Counted from the stretch's first letter, positions 37,712 to 48,010 are shown. The stretch is 64,000 nucleotides of DNA from Sipunculus nudus (GCA_026874595.1 CM049309.1:52984079-53048078); one strand, 5' to 3'. Notes: generated by a model from the sequence alone, not told the origin. Numbers and translations are program-made.

Positions 37712-39088
37712 ATGCAAAAGGATATCCGTTCACACATCAAACAAGTGGCAGAGCACGTGGATTCATGGTTCAGGAAAACACGTCAGCTCCACGGGGAAAA
37801 TAAGGACGGCCATCCCGTGGATTGGTGGTACACAACAGTCGCCCCAGCCTTACAGGAATTCGTTAAGTCTCACAAGGAATGGGAACAATGCATCTTACAG
37901 CTGACCAGGCAGACCAGAAGGGCGAAGAGGACGAGGGGCGGGGACAATCACAGTGCCGCAAAGAACGGCGAACCAAACACGGTTAACGACCCAGCATCAA
38001 ACGCTGGGGATAACGGCCATCACACAACACACGGGGCCCAACCAGAACTGAAGCAGCTGGCCACACATTTGCTCGAACACTACGTGGACGTTCACGGTCA
38101 AGACACGGTCAGCGTCTCGTGGGACCGGCATATGGCAAACGTAAGTACAGATGTGTTTTCTGGCACGTGGCTGGACGAGCTGGCGAGCATAATGGGTTTC
38201 ACCTTGGCCCCCAACCGTAAAACGGGAAATATATTCAATACAGCAGAGTCAAGGATAAAGAACAACAAAGGGAATCCTTCGCTGAAACTGAAACAGTTAC
38301 AGTTGCGAACGGTGGGAGTCCTCCTGTTGTTCGACGCCACCCTGGTGTCGTTGGCCTGCTCATACGTGCAAATCGGGCTCCCAGTGTTCGCAACTTTTGA
38401 GACTGTGTACCTATACGCAAGTATGTGGGCGTTACTGAGGGGAGCGCCGGCCGGAAACGTATCACGCGAAACAACGCATGTACTACGTGCTCTGGCGGTT
38501 ATGCACTCCCATTGTTCTAACAGAGACACCAGGTCGACTTTGGCTAAGGTTGTCGCGAGCGCTGCAGCGCGGCCCATCACTTCATCCCAATGCGACGGTA
38601 CATGCGTGTTAAACGCGTGGGAGATGTGGACACACGCTTACCCTTGCCTGCTGATCACCACAAAAACACGTACGGCACATGGCCCTTGGCACCTGAATAT
38701 AACACCATTCTCACGTGATCACACGCAAGTACTCGCCGGCGTAAAAACGGCCATCGACAGGCACATACACCAAACGTGCGCGGAACTAGCGGGTGTGTGC
38801 CCACGCGACATAAACACAACCGAGACGGAAGGTGGAAAACACATCAGGGAAGGTACAAACACTGACCCGACACGTCAACACGCACAGACTGAGGCGGTGG
38901 AAAACAAACACAGTCTGGAACTTTACACGTTGGGAGAACATTACATGTTTCCACGTTTGCATCCACTGGGCGAGATACGGGACACTGTGCAGATTTTTCG
39001 CGACAACAGAACACAGAGCGCAGAAGCACGAGCCGAACGGGCAGTGTTCCCGCCGGCAAAGTTGCACCTGCCGATGCCTGAACATTAA
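37712..39088 (+). CDS. Hypothetical protein, 458 aa
   Basis: The frame is open from a GTG at 37673; the first ATG is at 37712. The N-terminal 90 residues are basic and charged, with an Arg/Lys-rich tract (around 75-85). A low-complexity linker follows. A globular part then includes a long hydrophobic segment (about 205-245) that is probably buried rather than membrane-spanning. The C-terminal 60 residues contain a Pro/Leu-rich end. Its place between the candidate capsid gene and the protease/scaffold gene makes a capsid role such as triplex or vertex protein conceivable, and the size would suit one. Nothing in the sequence proves it. Confidence 0.72.
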   Translation: MQKDIRSHIKQVAEHVDSWFRKTRQLHGENKDGHPVDWWYTTVAPALQEFVKSHKEWEQCILQLTRQTRRAKRTRGGDNHSAAKNGEPNTVNDPASNAGDNGHHTTHGAQPELKQLATHLLEHYVDVHGQDTVSVSWDRHMANVSTDVFSGTWLDELASIMGFTLAPNRKTGNIFNTAESRIKNNKGNPSLKLKQLQLRTVGVLLLFDATLVSLACSYVQIGLPVFATFETVYLYASMWALLRGAPAGNVSRETTHVLRALAVMHSHCSNRDTRSTLAKVVASAAARPITSSQCDGTCVLNAWEMWTHAYPCLLITTKTRTAHGPWHLNITPFSRDHTQVLAGVKTAIDRHIHQTCAELAGVCPRDINTTETEGGKHIREGTNTDPTRQHAQTEAVENKHSLELYTLGEHYMFPRLHPLGEIRDTVQIFRDNRTQSAEARAERAVFPPAKLHLPMPEH

Positions 39089-39149
39089 GTATACGACAGA
39101 AACCCCTCCCGCCGAAAGAAATCACGAAGAAGAACATAACCGCACTGTT

Positions 39150-39156
39150 TATTTAC
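39150..39156 (+). promoter_or_regulatory. TATTTAC element upstream of the protease/scaffold gene
   Basis: TTTATTTACC lies about 65 bp before the ATG at 39219. It is a weaker relative of the TATTTGTG elements. Confidence 0.4.
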
Positions 39157-39218
39157 CCCGGTGCAAGCGCCAGAAAACGACAAATGACATGTGACATAAT
39201 TGCACGAGCACCATAAAC

Positions 39219-41420
39219 ATGTTTGCAGTTTGCTGCTTAGCCAGTACATGTCCCCAGGTATGGAAAAGGTTAAACGGACCCGATCGTGGAAAATACCGTC
39301 TTTCAGACGCCATCTTACGTCACGTATCACTAGGGGTGGACGATAGTTCAGATGCACCGAAGGATGTGAACAGAAACGCGTCATGCACCAAACCCGTGTT
39401 CATCACACACGACCGGCTCTCCCCCCCTGTCGGGAGCTTGATACACATACGTCATCTCCCAGACGTCGGGCTGTTTGGGGTAATACAGTTGGACCCGAGG
39501 TTCGTGGGTGTGCTCACACGGGCGTGTCCCTACTTTGTGGACAGATCACCGGCAAACCGTGAAAACGCTTCTACGAAAGACCTTCTGCGGGCGCTGTTCC
39601 CCGCTGTGTCGTTGTCCTCACTGAAGTTGTCAGACACGTTTTCAGAACAGGGTTGTCCGACTAAGGAGGACCTGGAGATTGCTGCCGGACCGGACTTCCT
39701 GAACCACGTTTCGTTGACGATGAACAACGCCCGTGCAGGCTGCCTTGCCATGTACTGCACAAGTCTGCATTTGGACGAACCGGATTGTGAGCACACTGAA
39801 AACGAGAACCTGTTCAAACACCTCGGCCTGAGCCCGGAATTGTACAGGGATATCATTAAAGAGGCTGAAGGGCGTGTCCTCCCAGAGGAGACATTCAGCA
39901 CAGACGAGACCACAGTGCCCACCTGGCATAACCTGCTCTTGGGGGCAGCACTGAACCCTTTCACGGTCAAACAATGCAAGAAACAAGAACTCGAACAGCT
40001 GGGGTTGGCTTCGACATTTATTGACGCTGAAAACAAATCAGACGCTGGTGCGGACAGTCCACTCGCTGGGCACGCTGAAACCTCAACACCGCTGAAACCA
40101 GCTTCACCACAAACACCGCTGAAACCAGCTTCACCACAAACGTGTATTTGTGATGAACAGGAACATTCTGACGACACCGATCCGATCAATCTTTCAGACA
40201 GGGGCAAATCGACCTTGACCGTAGTGGAAGGCAGTTCCGGAAACCCCGAACGACTGGCCGCAGACATGTCATCATCAAACAGTAACGCGCCAGTAACCCC
40301 TAACGGTTCCGGGCAGTTAACAGCCGACATGAAGGAGTGGATAACGGGTCAAGAAGAACTACTGCAAAGGTTGAAATCTAAGTACGGCCGGGTCGATGCG
40401 GAAGCGCCTGTGCAGATTCAGGCTGCACCATGGCCGCACGGTTCTTTCGGTTACGCATCCCCGACGGTCGGAACACAAACGCAGCCGTCAGCTTATGCGC
40501 CAGGGTCCGGGGTCTGGTGGCCGGGTTCGCCGACGAACGCAGGGCCCGTCTTCCAACCAGGGCATTACGCATCAGCGCGCTTCTCGCCCTATCAGCCACC
40601 CGCGACACCGTTGTACCCGCAAGCACCTGTGGCGCCGCCCCCACCCTTTGCGAGTGACGGCAGCACGACCGGGTTCGACAGGCACACTGTACAAACGCCG
40701 CACACGCAGCAGCAACCCTCCACCGTGCATTATTATTTTTACGGTGATAACGGTAAACAGCATATCGCGGACAGAAGGACAGGGTCATCGTCAAGAGCTG
40801 ATGATAAAACGGAACAAGAAGCCGCGCATCACAACCACGCACGCACGTCGGACACTGGTGGCCACTCCGGGCTTGATATGTTGAAATCCCCAGAAACGCA
40901 AAGAGCGTCCGTTTTTTCCCCTGCCGGGCTCGAGTCCACCGTTAAAACACTGCAGGAGACGGTGGAAAAACTGACAACACACGTTCACACAAACGTTCAC
41001 CCTGCCCACCCACCTCACACGTTTCAAGCCAGTCAACCTTCCGTTCAGCCAGCCGCAGCACATGCTCCTGCCCATCCCCCATCTATTGAGACTACGGTGG
41101 GTGACCAAAAAGACGGCCGTGACAGTCGCGCGTTACTGCAAGAACTTGTTCGGGGTATCGCAGATGTCGTAGAGCAAAACAGACGTGACAGAGGTGACGT
41201 TGCGTCAGGTGAACCACAGGTCTCCTCCGCTGTCACATCTGACACCCCTACAGAGGGTGGCCAAACCGGCAGGGATAAACCACGCGGTAAACCAGCAGAC
41301 ACCGTAGAGGCCGAACGGGAACCGTCCGCTGAAAAAGAGCCAGCACTGTCAAAGGTTGTGACAGATAGGCTGAAGTTATTGGATAAGATGTTGAAGCCCC
41401 CAGCCGCATCCAGTTTTTGA
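39219..41420 (+). CDS. Maturational protease and capsid scaffold protein, 733 aa
   Basis: This is the assemblin-type serine protease fused to the capsid assembly scaffold. The protease domain occupies about the first 264 residues. The catalytic order is His64 (in a THD...PVGSLI...GLFG context), Ser131 or Ser133 (in VSLSSL) and His163 (in NHVSL). The spacing is close to the His-Ser-His triad of the family. A likely release site is LGLA/S at 264-265. The rest is Pro/Gln/His-rich scaffold with a 9-residue tandem duplication. Internal Met350 or Met371, just before a charged helical segment, could start a shorter scaffold-only product as in other herpesviruses. The protease trims the scaffold in the procapsid during maturation. 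Confidence 0.9.
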   Translation: MFAVCCLASTCPQVWKRLNGPDRGKYRLSDAILRHVSLGVDDSSDAPKDVNRNASCTKPVFITHDRLSPPVGSLIHIRHLPDVGLFGVIQLDPRFVGVLTRACPYFVDRSPANRENASTKDLLRALFPAVSLSSLKLSDTFSEQGCPTKEDLEIAAGPDFLNHVSLTMNNARAGCLAMYCTSLHLDEPDCEHTENENLFKHLGLSPELYRDIIKEAEGRVLPEETFSTDETTVPTWHNLLLGAALNPFTVKQCKKQELEQLGLASTFIDAENKSDAGADSPLAGHAETSTPLKPASPQTPLKPASPQTCICDEQEHSDDTDPINLSDRGKSTLTVVEGSSGNPERLAADMSSSNSNAPVTPNGSGQLTADMKEWITGQEELLQRLKSKYGRVDAEAPVQIQAAPWPHGSFGYASPTVGTQTQPSAYAPGSGVWWPGSPTNAGPVFQPGHYASARFSPYQPPATPLYPQAPVAPPPPFASDGSTTGFDRHTVQTPHTQQQPSTVHYYFYGDNGKQHIADRRTGSSSRADDKTEQEAAHHNHARTSDTGGHSGLDMLKSPETQRASVFSPAGLESTVKTLQETVEKLTTHVHTNVHPAHPPHTFQASQPSVQPAAAHAPAHPPSIETTVGDQKDGRDSRALLQELVRGIADVVEQNRRDRGDVASGEPQVSSAVTSDTPTEGGQTGRDKPRGKPADTVEAEREPSAEKEPALSKVVTDRLKLLDKMLKPPAASSF
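40086..40140 (+). repeat. 27-bp tandem duplication in the scaffold linker
   Basis: Two perfect or near-perfect 27-bp units encode a Thr-Pro-Leu-Lys-Pro-Ala-Ser-Pro-Gln unit twice, between the protease domain and the scaffold. Confidence 0.85.
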
Positions 41421-41447
41421 ATGGCGCGCGCATATGTCACGTGACTG

Positions 41448-41463
41448 TATATAACATATATAA
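41448..41463 (+). promoter_or_regulatory. Two TATATAA boxes upstream of the helicase gene
   Basis: TATATAA occurs at 41448-41454 and 41457-41463, about 165 bp before the ATG at 41624. This is a canonical early-type promoter, unlike the TATT-type elements of structural genes. Confidence 0.5.
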
Positions 41464-41623
41464 CACAGGGGCGTCCGATTACCCTAATCAGTCATGCTCC
41501 CGGCTTGAGGTGAGTCAGTGCACCACTTTTAAGCAGTCTGACCTGACACAGGGCACGCCATCCTAACATTTTATTTTGAGCTCCCTCCTGCGCATATTGT
41601 ACACGAACAGACATCTTTGTCAG

Positions 41624-44600
41624 ATGGCTTTGACAGAAGATAAACGTGAAAGACTCATTCTGACAACAACAAGTATAGCGGACAACTTGGCCGAGTCGAT
41701 TCGCACCGAGCAACACCGCGTCCCCGTGCCAACGTGGATGCAGCGCCCGTCGCCGCCGTACGAGACAGAAAAATGGCTCCATCAACTGGAACATATGACA
41801 TGGCCGTTCCCCAGTTCTATATTCGACCCGAACCAGGCCTTGATACCCGACGAAGCAGAACGTTGCAAATGGGAGATCCTCCGCCGGGCGGCGGACCCTA
41901 CCGTTCCGGCGACGCCTGGTTCTTTCACTCCCGTACATTTCCGCTGTTACGTCGTGACGGGCCCGGCCGGCGCGGGTAAAAGCACGCTGGTGGACATCCT
42001 CACCGCCAACACACATATGGTGTGCACCGCCGCCGGAAACGCCTCCGTGACCAACCTCCACAACGCTCTGAAGTCACACCAAGTGGGGCGCGTCGGGACG
42101 TTAGCGAAACTGCAGTTGATGTACAACTGCCGTGAAGCAGAACCCCGCGAGCCGGCTTCGACACTGAACCCTACCTCCTTCGCAGAAGCCCAGCTGGACG
42201 GGATTCTTACAGACCACAGGAATTTCCGGTCTCAGTTCGACAACCTTAAAATGAAACTTAAAAGGATAGAAACGGCGCTGGGTACGGAATGGGCTCGCTA
42301 CGCCGAGGCATTTGAAAGGGAAGACGACACTGTGGCCCGGCACGGGAACAAGGTATCGTACGTCAAAGGCAGGAAAATAATACAGCCACGGTCCCGCATG
42401 CGTCCCGGCTTCGATCCCGCGGTAAAATTGGCCGGTCAGGTGTCGTCCAGTAAACCTCTTCGCAGTGGCGCTACGCAGGGGCGGTGTAACAAGAAGGATC
42501 AACAACACAGGGACTTCACATGCATGGCGAACATGGGGTTGAAACGGGTGGACATGCCATGGTTACAGTCTAGTTTCCGGTTTGATTTCCCTCAAATATG
42601 CAGCAGTAACGTCGTGCTAGTGGACGAGGCGGGGATGGCCAGCAGCTACAACTTATATACATACGCTTTCTTGTATCGGTACGCGGCGTGCCGTCTTGGG
42701 ATCTACCACGAGAAACCTCTGGTTTTCATTTTACTGGGTTCAGAAAGCCAGTCGACGGCTATACGGTCAGACGGTATGGGACCCGTGGCGAACCGAGTGC
42801 CGGCCGTCAGCATGCTGCAGCATGTTTGCAACGTCCCTATCATCGCCAAGGCCACCGGCGTGTACGAACCAAATCACACCGTCGTGATGCACGTCAACAA
42901 AAGGTGCCACTTGGAAATAAGCGAACTCCTTTACGACCTTCACTACGGCATAAGGGACCCCGACACCATCCGTCTGTTGGACAAACACGTGGTGCCGTCC
43001 CACGTGGTAGAGGAACCAATGAGCCTGGACACAACCGCGGACGGCACCGCGACAGACCTCACAGGCTGCATCAGAATATTCGCCAGTAACGACGAAGTCG
43101 CAGAGTATGACAAACGTTGCAAACAAACTATGGAATCCGCCGATTTGGGCATATGGGTTTTCCTGAACGTCCACGACGCGATCGCGTACCTGTCCGTTTT
43201 GCAGGCGCAGTTCAGAGAACAGCGGATGCCGGGCAGGAAACGTCGACGACCGTTACGTGAGAAGCAGGATAACCGGAGGGTGGACGACATGTTTCGTGAC
43301 GCGTGGGCAAAACGAGCCCTACCTAACTCGGGTGCACAGCCTCCGGGAGACAAGGAAAACAGCTCCGCGTCAGTCGGTCTGAACTGGGGGTCCGATCACC
43401 AAATGGCCCCGATGGTTACCGAAACGGGGCTGGTGTTAACCTCACTCGATTCGTTCATAGACTCACTATACACACACGCCCCGAACCTGTTTGGGTTCGA
43501 GTACACGAGTGAGTCTGTGCATTATTTCGCGGGTGGAAAAGTGTACGAGCCAGAAGGCGAATACTACCCTCCACCCGACAGGAAGAGAGAAGACAACCAC
43601 ATACTGCGGCCAAAGGCGACAAAGGACACTTGGGAAATCACGGACGACCCGGCACCAGAACATATCACGGACAGCCAAGGCCCGGTAAACGGCCACAAAG
43701 TACGGGAAAAAGAAACCCCCCGTCCGGACGCGAGACAGACAGACCCCTTGCTCCCTCAAAGATACAGAGTTCTCATGTGTAAGCACACCCTGCCGGTCGG
43801 CAAACCCGCTGTATGTCGGCGGGCATGTCAGTTCGTGCTGACAGGGTTCAAGGGACCTTTCCGCTTGCTGATGAGAACGGCGCTACCCAGGATGTGCCTG
43901 TCCTTCCTCCCTGCCCACACACCGTTCGTTTGTGCCATCTTGCAAGGAGCGTACGAGGCCCTGTACAGCCTGCTGTCCGACAAGGGGGTGGCTGACCGAT
44001 TCATGGCCAAACACTCACTCGGGCAAGAAGGTGAATGTGTTGACGAAACCATTAGTCGTTTCGACGTAGATGCTTCTGCAGATGCTCCCGACCCTGCCAC
44101 GGATTTTGACTACCTGAACACGCTGGTGTCCGATCTCAGCACAACATACATGCGTGCCGCTGACGAATACCCGGACATCTCCGAATGTGAGGTGCACCTG
44201 GGTCTAACGTGCCTCACAGAACCGGAAGGCTCGGCGGACAAAGGCCTGGGAGCTGTCGACCAGCGGTACGTGATACCGAACCAGGTATTAGATACAGCCG
44301 AAGTAGTCACCGTGCTCGGGAGCAGGACCATACCCGCCGATTCTCCGTTCGACGCCCTTAATTACCAGCCTTACGAAAAGTCGACCCTGCCCCGTTTCGT
44401 AAAAGCCGTGCGTTCCTCAGGCGACAAGTTCGAGCTGCGGTGCGCGGTGGTGTGTTCCGAAGAGACGGGTTGGGTCGGCCTCGCATTACCGTCATCTGAA
44501 GAGTACATCACAGAACCAGAAATCGACGTGCCCCGTTTCGCATTGCACTCGTCATTCCGCGTCCCCATGGTTTCGCAGACGGCCGTGACTGTAACCAAAT

Positions 44601-44803
44601 CTCAAGGTCACACATACCAGCGGGTGGCCGTCTCTGTAAGTGACGGCATGTGCGGAGACCTCAGGACACCTTACGTCGCTATCTCCCGTGCCAGCCGTGA
44701 ACTTTATGTGTCGTGTAACATGTTCCGCCGTCGTTGCGCTTTTTTCCCTCATCTGGGATTGCTGTATATACTTTTACACCCCAACACAACTCATGCAGTT
44801 TAG
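41624..44803 (+). CDS. Helicase-primase helicase subunit (superfamily 1, UL5-type), 1059 aa
   Basis: This is the DNA helicase of the helicase-primase complex, which unwinds the replication fork in the nucleus. The open frame reaches back to a TTG at 41576; the first ATG is at 41624. Motif I (Walker A) GPAGAGKST is at residues 113-121 and motif II VDEAG at 333-337. The C-terminal block has the superfamily 1 motifs V and VI: TVTKSQGHTY (about 987-996) and VAISRASRELY (about 1019-1029). These are the signatures of the UL5/RecD-like helicases. Long charged insertions lie between motifs II and V. The length is above the usual 800-960 residues. An AATAAA follows the stop. Confidence 0.93.
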   Translation: MALTEDKRERLILTTTSIADNLAESIRTEQHRVPVPTWMQRPSPPYETEKWLHQLEHMTWPFPSSIFDPNQALIPDEAERCKWEILRRAADPTVPATPGSFTPVHFRCYVVTGPAGAGKSTLVDILTANTHMVCTAAGNASVTNLHNALKSHQVGRVGTLAKLQLMYNCREAEPREPASTLNPTSFAEAQLDGILTDHRNFRSQFDNLKMKLKRIETALGTEWARYAEAFEREDDTVARHGNKVSYVKGRKIIQPRSRMRPGFDPAVKLAGQVSSSKPLRSGATQGRCNKKDQQHRDFTCMANMGLKRVDMPWLQSSFRFDFPQICSSNVVLVDEAGMASSYNLYTYAFLYRYAACRLGIYHEKPLVFILLGSESQSTAIRSDGMGPVANRVPAVSMLQHVCNVPIIAKATGVYEPNHTVVMHVNKRCHLEISELLYDLHYGIRDPDTIRLLDKHVVPSHVVEEPMSLDTTADGTATDLTGCIRIFASNDEVAEYDKRCKQTMESADLGIWVFLNVHDAIAYLSVLQAQFREQRMPGRKRRRPLREKQDNRRVDDMFRDAWAKRALPNSGAQPPGDKENSSASVGLNWGSDHQMAPMVTETGLVLTSLDSFIDSLYTHAPNLFGFEYTSESVHYFAGGKVYEPEGEYYPPPDRKREDNHILRPKATKDTWEITDDPAPEHITDSQGPVNGHKVREKETPRPDARQTDPLLPQRYRVLMCKHTLPVGKPAVCRRACQFVLTGFKGPFRLLMRTALPRMCLSFLPAHTPFVCAILQGAYEALYSLLSDKGVADRFMAKHSLGQEGECVDETISRFDVDASADAPDPATDFDYLNTLVSDLSTTYMRAADEYPDISECEVHLGLTCLTEPEGSADKGLGAVDQRYVIPNQVLDTAEVVTVLGSRTIPADSPFDALNYQPYEKSTLPRFVKAVRSSGDKFELRCAVVCSEETGWVGLALPSSEEYITEPEIDVPRFALHSSFRVPMVSQTAVTVTKSQGHTYQRVAVSVSDGMCGDLRTPYVAISRASRELYVSCNMFRRRCAFFPHLGLLYILLHPNTTHAV

Positions 44804-44830
44804 CAATTATGTATGATGTGTTTATTGTCG

Positions 44831-44836
44831 AATAAA
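44831..44836 (+). terminator. AATAAA polyadenylation signal of the helicase gene
   Basis: AATAAA lies 28 bp after the helicase stop codon and is followed by a GT-rich stretch, a typical downstream element. Confidence 0.65.
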
Positions 44837-45295
44837 ATGTAAGTTTCATCTCCGTCTTGTTTATTGTGATGTCACTGATTGATTCACCGATTCACTATAA
44901 CATGCCTACATGAATGTGTTTGTGTGTGTGTGGGGAAGGGTGTGAGGGTGCGTTCAATAGCTTGCGCTGTTTAAATGACATTACACGCCAATGAACATAA
45001 TATGTGTCCGATCTGATCCCATTCCCGTTCCATTTGTCGTACATGATACAATGAACATTATCCTGATCAACATCATATTGTGGAGCCGGACACGGCGAAC
45101 AATAACCGATATATAAACATGCACTTTGTAATTATCCTTCTGCGCACTGGAAGGGCTGATTGTTGTAGCGGAAAAAGCACAAAACAAGTGGTGATGAATG
45201 AATAGAACCGTATTGGTCTAATTCGTACAAAATATGTTGTACAAGATGACCAACAGGGGCCGCTGTATGGATGGTATAGGGGATATAAAAACATG

Positions 45296-45465
45296 TATAA
45301 CGTCCCTGGGTGGGCTCGAACCACCAACCTCCCGATTAAAAGCCGGAAGCGCTACCGATTGCGCCACAGGGACTACATGCTTTGTGTACGTGAGTTTCTC
45401 ATTTTATCATGAGCAGGTACTGTTCCTTGATTTGATTGGCTGATGGAAAGTATGACGTCACAGAC
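45296..45465. repeat. 170-bp tRNA cassette, copy 1
   Basis: This segment contains tRNA-Lys(UUU) and about 90 bp of its upstream flank, including a CCAAT-type box and a TGACGTCA (CRE) site at 45453-45460. It is highly similar over its whole length to 49507-49676, the cassette with tRNA-Asn. Just beyond the CRE, copy 1 alone continues into a TATATAAA box at 45470-45477. Confidence 0.85.
45302..45373 (-). tRNA. tRNA-Lys(UUU) anticodon on a tRNA-Asn-type body
   Basis: The minus strand folds into a full cloverleaf of 72 nt: a 7-bp perfect acceptor stem (GTCCCTG/CAGGGAC), a GCGC/GCGC D stem, an anticodon stem with one G-U and one U-G pair, loop CTTTTAA, a 5-bp T stem and TTCGAGC loop. The anticodon is TTT (Lys). 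The body is that of eukaryotic tRNA-Asn, and it differs from the tRNA-Asn at 49513 at only a few positions. It lacks one D-loop nucleotide that the Asn copy keeps. There is no encoded CCA and no intron. A T5 Pol III terminator follows. A- and B-box sequences are intact. Confidence 0.85.
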
Positions 45466-46021
45466 GACCTATATAAATGCCTTTAATCCCAGTAATACAT
45501 ATTGTTTACTTCAATTGTTTACTTGGGGTCTAGACAGTTGGCAGCGTGATGACAATCGATACCTGTACGGAGCAGTGATTTATCATTAATCTCTATTAAT
45601 CTAATTATTAATGTCACATTTAATATACGGCCAACTTTTGGTAACATATTTGAGCAAACGAAAATGCTTATTTTTTTAATCATATATAATATATACTTGG
45701 GTTGGTACCAGTCTGCCAAGGGTACAAAAGATGGCGTTGTACGCCCGTCTCTATGATTGGCCTAGAGCAGCGGTGCCATAATAGAGCGGGGTACCAGTCT
45801 ATATCTTAATCAATATTGTTGGGTGAGGGAGCGCCATCATATGCCCGTGTAAGAGACTAAAGTATATGTGTCCCTGCAGTTTGCTAAGGCCATTTCAATT
45901 TTGTTCGATATGTATAAACAACAGAAAATAGTTTACTTTCTTTGATAAACTGCTGTGTACCTGGGTAGGAAATGAAAGAATAAAAATGGATGAATGTGGC
46001 TTAAAACCAAAAAGAATACGT

Positions 46022-46094
46022 GGCCAGTACGGGGGTCGAACCCGCGACCTTTGCGTTATCAGCACAACACTCTAACCAACTGAGCTAACCGGCC
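46022..46094 (-). tRNA. tRNA-Ile(GAU), eukaryotic type
   Basis: The minus strand folds into a 73-nt cloverleaf: acceptor GGCCGGT/ACTGGCC with one G-U pair, D arm GCTC...GAGT, anticodon stem TTGTG/CGCAA with loop CTGATAA, T arm with TTCGACC. The anticodon is GAT. The body matches the eukaryotic tRNA-Ile type, which normally carries AAT that is edited to inosine, so the G34 form is unusual. A T5 run follows downstream as Pol III terminator, and no CCA is encoded. Confidence 0.88.
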
Positions 46095-47089
46095 CCACAG
46101 TTGGCATTGACTTCAAATGTATTAAAATATACACCACCGTGCTGGACTACGGAATCCATGAACACTTATGAATATATATTTGCTATAATTTGGAAGATAT
46201 TAAGTTACAGGGCTAATCATATGTACTCTTTAGAATTAACTAGAGTATACCCATATCTGTACCTGCACGCACACATTTCTTAAATTATGAGGAAGCACTA
46301 TGTGAGAATGGCCATGGCACACCGCAGGTATTAAACCCAGAATAATTTTATCGATTTTGAGGCCATTTCTTTACCAAACGCCTAAAAAATATAAACTCGT
46401 TCTTCCCCGGACCAAGATGCACCCTCCCACGAAGTTTGACGACCGTGCAATCCCTAGCGTGCGAAAGAATCCGGACAGACAGACAGACAAACAGATTCCC
46501 GTGAATTATAGTATGATACACAAGAGATTTATACATGAACGTTAGTAGCTTGGGAACATGTTTGTTAGGTTTGTGTTCCTTCAACTTGATAAATCTGTTG
46601 TCTATCTGATATAGTTCCACTGGTCGTCGGCAGGTGGCGATACTAACGCCAACATATTGGTCAGCAACACAAAATGGCCACTTGCCGGACAACGGTCTAC
46701 ACAACATTTACGAAATATGTGCTAAAATCTTCGTAAAAATATGCTTAAAGCGTTCAACAAGTGACATTTGCGATATCTTTTCCAGTTTGCGCGTACATCT
46801 TGCACAAACGTAAAATCTGCCGTACACCAAAGTTTTCAATGTGTCCACAACCCTACTATATAAGCAGGCCGAGTCTATTATACTATCAGTTGAGAGCGCT
46901 CTATGGGCGCTTTTGGGTCCCAGACGGCTCCCCTGTGGGGGAGGGGGGGGGAGGGGGCGGCCCCTCCCTCTGCCTTATGCCAAGAAGTAATAGAGTTGTG
47001 GGCCTGGGGTCGGTTGTGTGGTTCAAGTCAGAAGTGGACCGGTTGTAGGTCGGTTGGATGTGAAAGGTCGGTTGGGGTCGACGAGGTCG

Positions 47090-47215
47090 GGATGTGAAAG
47101 GTCAACAGGGGTCGCCGGGGAGGAACAGGGGAGTTGTGAGTGGGATCGGGTCGGAGGTGAAAGGTCAGCAGGGGTCGCCGGGGAGGAACAGGGGAGTCCT
47201 AGGTGGGTTCGTATA
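47090..47215. repeat. Two GC-rich units of about 63 bp in the left palindrome arm
   Basis: Two copies of a G-rich unit containing GTCGCCGGGGAGGAACAGGG lie 63 bp apart. The matching part of the right arm (49053-49230) has four to five shorter C-rich units with C7-C10 runs and GATCCCACCC cores, so the two arms have diverged in copy number. Confidence 0.7.
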
Positions 47216-47359
47216 CGGATGTGAATGGTTAAAGAGTGATCGTCGGGTATCATCGGTACTGGGAAGGCCAACGGTGTGCAACGCATGTCAAAGCACAATG
47301 GGATCGTTCCGATCACCACAGAGTCTCCCCTGGGGCCGAGGCCCCTATAGAGGCTTCTC

Positions 47360-48010
47360 CACAGGGGTCGTGGTGGGGGCCTCGCCCCCGGGAATAATAT
47401 TTTATGTGGGATCGATCCCTACAAAGAATATACACTGGGGGCGAGGCCCCCATAAGGAATTACATGGAAGGCCCGTGGTGGGGGCCTCGCCCCCAGGGGA
47501 TAATACTTTATGTGGGATCGATCCCTACAAAGAATATACACTGGGGGCGAGGCCCCCATAAGGAATTACATGGAAGGCCCGTGGTGGGGGCCTCGCCCCC
47601 AGGGGATAATACTTTATGTGGGATCGATCCCTACAAAGAATATACACAGGGGGCGAGGCCCCCATAAGGAATTACATGGAAGGCCCGTGGTGGGGGCCTC
47701 GCCCCCGGGAATAATATTTTATGGGGGATCGATCCCTAAAAAGAATATACACTGGGGGCGAGGCCCCCATAAGGAACTATATGGAAGACCCGTGGTGGGG
47801 GCCTCGCCCCCAGGGGATAATACTTTATGTGGGATCGATCCCTACAAAGAATATACACAGGGGGCGAGGCCCCCATAAGGAATTACATGGAAGGCCCGTT
47901 GTGGGGGCCTCGCCCCCAGGGGATAATACTTTATGGGGGATCGATCTCTAAAAAGAATACACACAGGGGGCGAGGCCCCCATAAGGAAATATATGGAAGG
48001 ATCGTGGTGG
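47360..48010. repeat. 106-bp tandem repeats, left arm (six units)
   Basis: Six units with a 106-bp period each contain the dyad GGGATCGATCCC and the 15-bp inverted pair GGGGGCGAGGCCCCC / GGGGGCCTCGCCCCC separated by about 28 bp, so each can form a stable hairpin. The last unit is degenerate. The unit length is not a multiple of three, so the open frames running through it do not encode a repeated protein in one frame. Confidence 0.9.

Noticed and set aside
45234..45443. 69-codon frame across tRNA-Lys on the plus strand
   Set aside because: It reads the antisense of a tRNA gene. The similar frame at 49358-49627 over tRNA-Asn is rejected for the same reason.
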